Source: Hyphomicrobiaceae bacterium (lineage in GTDB: Bacteria; Pseudomonadota; Alphaproteobacteria; Rhizobiales; Methyloligellaceae). From it: a stretch of DNA of 64,000 nucleotides. Both the position numbers and the translations under genes were made by a program. Where the stretch lies: NCBI GenBank assembly GCA_028066055.1, contig JALCBY010000001.1, positions 1 to 64,000 on the forward strand, written 5' to 3'. Of this stretch, positions 62,744 through 64,000 are shown one piece after another (the first letter of the stretch is position 1; each line of letters opens with the position of its first letter). The notes below the pieces were generated by a model, which was given only the letters and a program-made list of their open reading frames with translations, was not told the DNA's origin and ran no database searches.

Positions 62744-63884
62744 GCTGCTTCTCCATGAATTCTTCCGTGGGAACCCTGGCGCCATCCGGGCCAAACAATC
62801 GAACGGCGCCGGGAAGAAAGTCGATTTCAATGCTCTCGCCAACGTCGAGCCTGTGCCGTTCTATGTGGTCGAGGCGAATGATCGCCGGTCTTTCCATGTT
62901 CTCATTCACAAAGTGGACCATCAGCTCGGCCCCGAGATTTTCAATGTGCGTGACCGTGCCCGCAAACACTCCCTCACCCACCGGCACAAGGCGAAGCGCC
63001 TCCGGGCGCAGGCCGACCTGCGCGGGTCCGGCCTCGGCATCGGTTACCAGACCAGTCGGCACTCCGAGAAGATCGACTCCCCCATCCGACCGAATTTCCC
63101 CGGCGAAGGTATTGATCCTGGGCGAGCCAATGAACTCGGCAACCCGGATATCCTGAGGTTCGTTGTAGACGTCATCGGGCGAACCGACCTGAACCAGTTC
63201 GCCGTCCATGAGAACCGCGATCCGGTCGGACATGGTCATGGCTTCCGCCTGATCGTGCGTCACGTAAATGAAAGTCGCACCGAGACGCCGGTGAAGCTGT
63301 GCGATTTCGGTCCGCATGTGGACGCGCAATTTCGCATCGAGATTGGATAGCGGCTCATCCAGCAGAAAAGCGTGCGGCTCACGCACGATGGCACGGCCCA
63401 CCGCAACCCGTTGGCGTTGCCCGCCCGAAAGCTCTCCCGGCTTTCGGTCAAGCAGCTGTTTCATGTCGAGCAGCGACGCGACCTGCTCGACATCGGCGCG
63501 GATGCCTTTCTCCACGGCTCTTGCACCGGGGAGAAGATGACGCAGGCCCGGCAGCCGCTGAATGCTGTTCAGGCGGCTCATTCGCAGCGGAACCGAGATA
63601 TTGTCGAACACGCTGAGATGCGGATAGAGCGCATAGGATTGAAACACCATGGAGATGTTGCGCTCACTGGGACGTACGTTGTCGATAACCCGGTCATCGA
63701 TGCGGATCTGCCCGCTGCTTTGCTGCTCCAAACCCGCAATGATCCGCAAAAGTGTGGATTTTCCACATCCCGACGGACCGACCAGAGAGACGAATTCACC
63801 GTCGGGAATGTTCAGCGATACGTCTTTCAGGACTTCGACCTTCCCAAACGACTTGGTAATATTCTGGATATGCACAGATGACAT
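62730..63884 (-). CDS. ABC transporter ATP-binding protein (UgpC/MalK type)
   Basis: This 384-aa ATPase has Walker A in GPSGCGKSTLL, the Q-loop in MVFQSYALYPHLSV, the signature ELSGGQRQRVAVGRA, Walker B in HAFLLDEPLSNLD and the H-loop in YVTHDQAEA. A C-terminal TOBE-type regulatory domain starts near 240. Between the Q-loop and signature is an insert with NSIQRLPGLRHLLPGAR. It is the first gene of the leftward unit, preceded by a GAGGG site. Confidence 0.95.
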   Translation of the reverse strand: MSSVHIQNITKSFGKVEVLKDVSLNIPDGEFVSLVGPSGCGKSTLLRIIAGLEQQSSGQIRIDDRVIDNVRPSERNISMVFQSYALYPHLSVFDNISVPLRMSRLNSIQRLPGLRHLLPGARAVEKGIRADVEQVASLLDMKQLLDRKPGELSGGQRQRVAVGRAIVREPHAFLLDEPLSNLDAKLRVHMRTEIAQLHRRLGATFIYVTHDQAEAMTMSDRIAVLMDGELVQVGSPDDVYNEPQDIRVAEFIGSPRINTFAGEIRSDGGVDLLGVPTGLVTDAEAGPAQVGLRPEALRLVPVGEGVFAGTVTHIENLGAELMVHFVNENMERPAIIRLDHIERHRLDVGESIEIDFLPGAVRLFGPDGARVPTEEFMEKQLVNA

Positions 63885-64000
63885 GAGTCCCTCGCGCCGG
63901 TGTGAGTCAGCACGAGCCTGGTAGCAAGTTTCATTGACGGATTGATGAAGTAATATTAGTTGTTCTTATGCTTTAAATAGCAGCGCTCGACCTACCCGTT
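63885..64000 (-). promoter_or_regulatory. upstream region of the Ugp-like ABC operon
   Basis: The last 116 bases of the window are AT-rich from about 63940 and would contain the leftward promoter of the ABC operon. The window ends before a full region can be seen, so no boxes are assigned. Confidence 0.4.

Noticed and set aside
1-64000. CRISPR arrays, insertion sequences or prophage genes
   Set aside because: No regular direct repeats with spacers, transposase motifs or phage structural genes were seen on either strand.

Overview
The window looks like a chromosomal piece of an alphaproteobacterium, most likely Hyphomicrobiales (Rhizobiales). The reasons are a two-subunit formate dehydrogenase with a fused NuoE/NuoF-type subunit like Methylobacterium FDH1, the yidD / IscU-like / folE / hisI block, a DUF3126-cysE pair, a short NAD kinase, and GC-rich coding DNA broken by a few AT-rich intergenic gaps. 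No phage, IS element, CRISPR array or rRNA was seen. All products are assigned from sequence memory and motifs; no search was run.

Region 1 (1-16111) is the most interesting part: a probable oxalate and formate utilisation island. A leftward set of four overlapping genes encodes an ADP-forming CoA ligase of the SucCD fold (beta, alpha) and an NAD-linked formate dehydrogenase (fused gamma-beta, then alpha). Divergent from it run a tripartite tricarboxylate-type transporter (TctC, TctB, TctA), a GntR/FCD regulator, oxalyl-CoA decarboxylase, formyl-CoA:oxalate CoA-transferase and an IclR regulator. TGGTATACCA-like palindromes lie in the divergent promoter region, in front of the GntR gene, and in front of an unrecognised 58-residue ORF downstream of the dehydrogenase, which suggests one regulon. 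The working model is: uptake of oxalate, activation to oxalyl-CoA, decarboxylation to formyl-CoA, release of formate, and oxidation of formate to CO2 with NADH. The ligase may prime the cycle with oxalyl-CoA or recover ATP from formyl-CoA.

Region 2 (16270-28109) is mixed: a small membrane protein, a SulP transporter fused to STAS and cyclic-nucleotide-binding domains, a divergent tartronate-semialdehyde-reductase-like and tartrate-dehydrogenase-like pair, an Aat-like transferase with an altered active site, a 38-residue membrane peptide gene ending in a strong terminator, cutA, nadK, an orphan response regulator with an Hpt protein, a lytic transglycosylase, and a MaoC / CitE-like pair.

Region 3 (28131-48520) is mostly housekeeping: flavin reductase, nitroreductase, a periplasmic von Willebrand A protein with three C-terminal repeats, thrS, yidD, ornithine-cyclodeaminase-like, cupin and IscU-like genes, folE, hisI, a patatin-type lipase, CBS protein, rhomboid, PAS_5 and double-PilZ proteins, a periplasmic BTLCP protease, gamma-carbonic-anhydrase-like protein, cysE, and several small enzymes.

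Region 4 (48651-58597) is an acyl-CoA catabolic cluster: two acyl-CoA dehydrogenases, a fused ADP-forming acyl-CoA synthetase, an SDR, an aminoglycoside-phosphotransferase-fold protein, thiolase, and a bifunctional hydratase/dehydrogenase. Region 5 (58632-63884) is a Ugp-like ABC importer with a metallophosphodiesterase as the last gene, suggesting uptake and hydrolysis of glycerophosphodiesters or related compounds.
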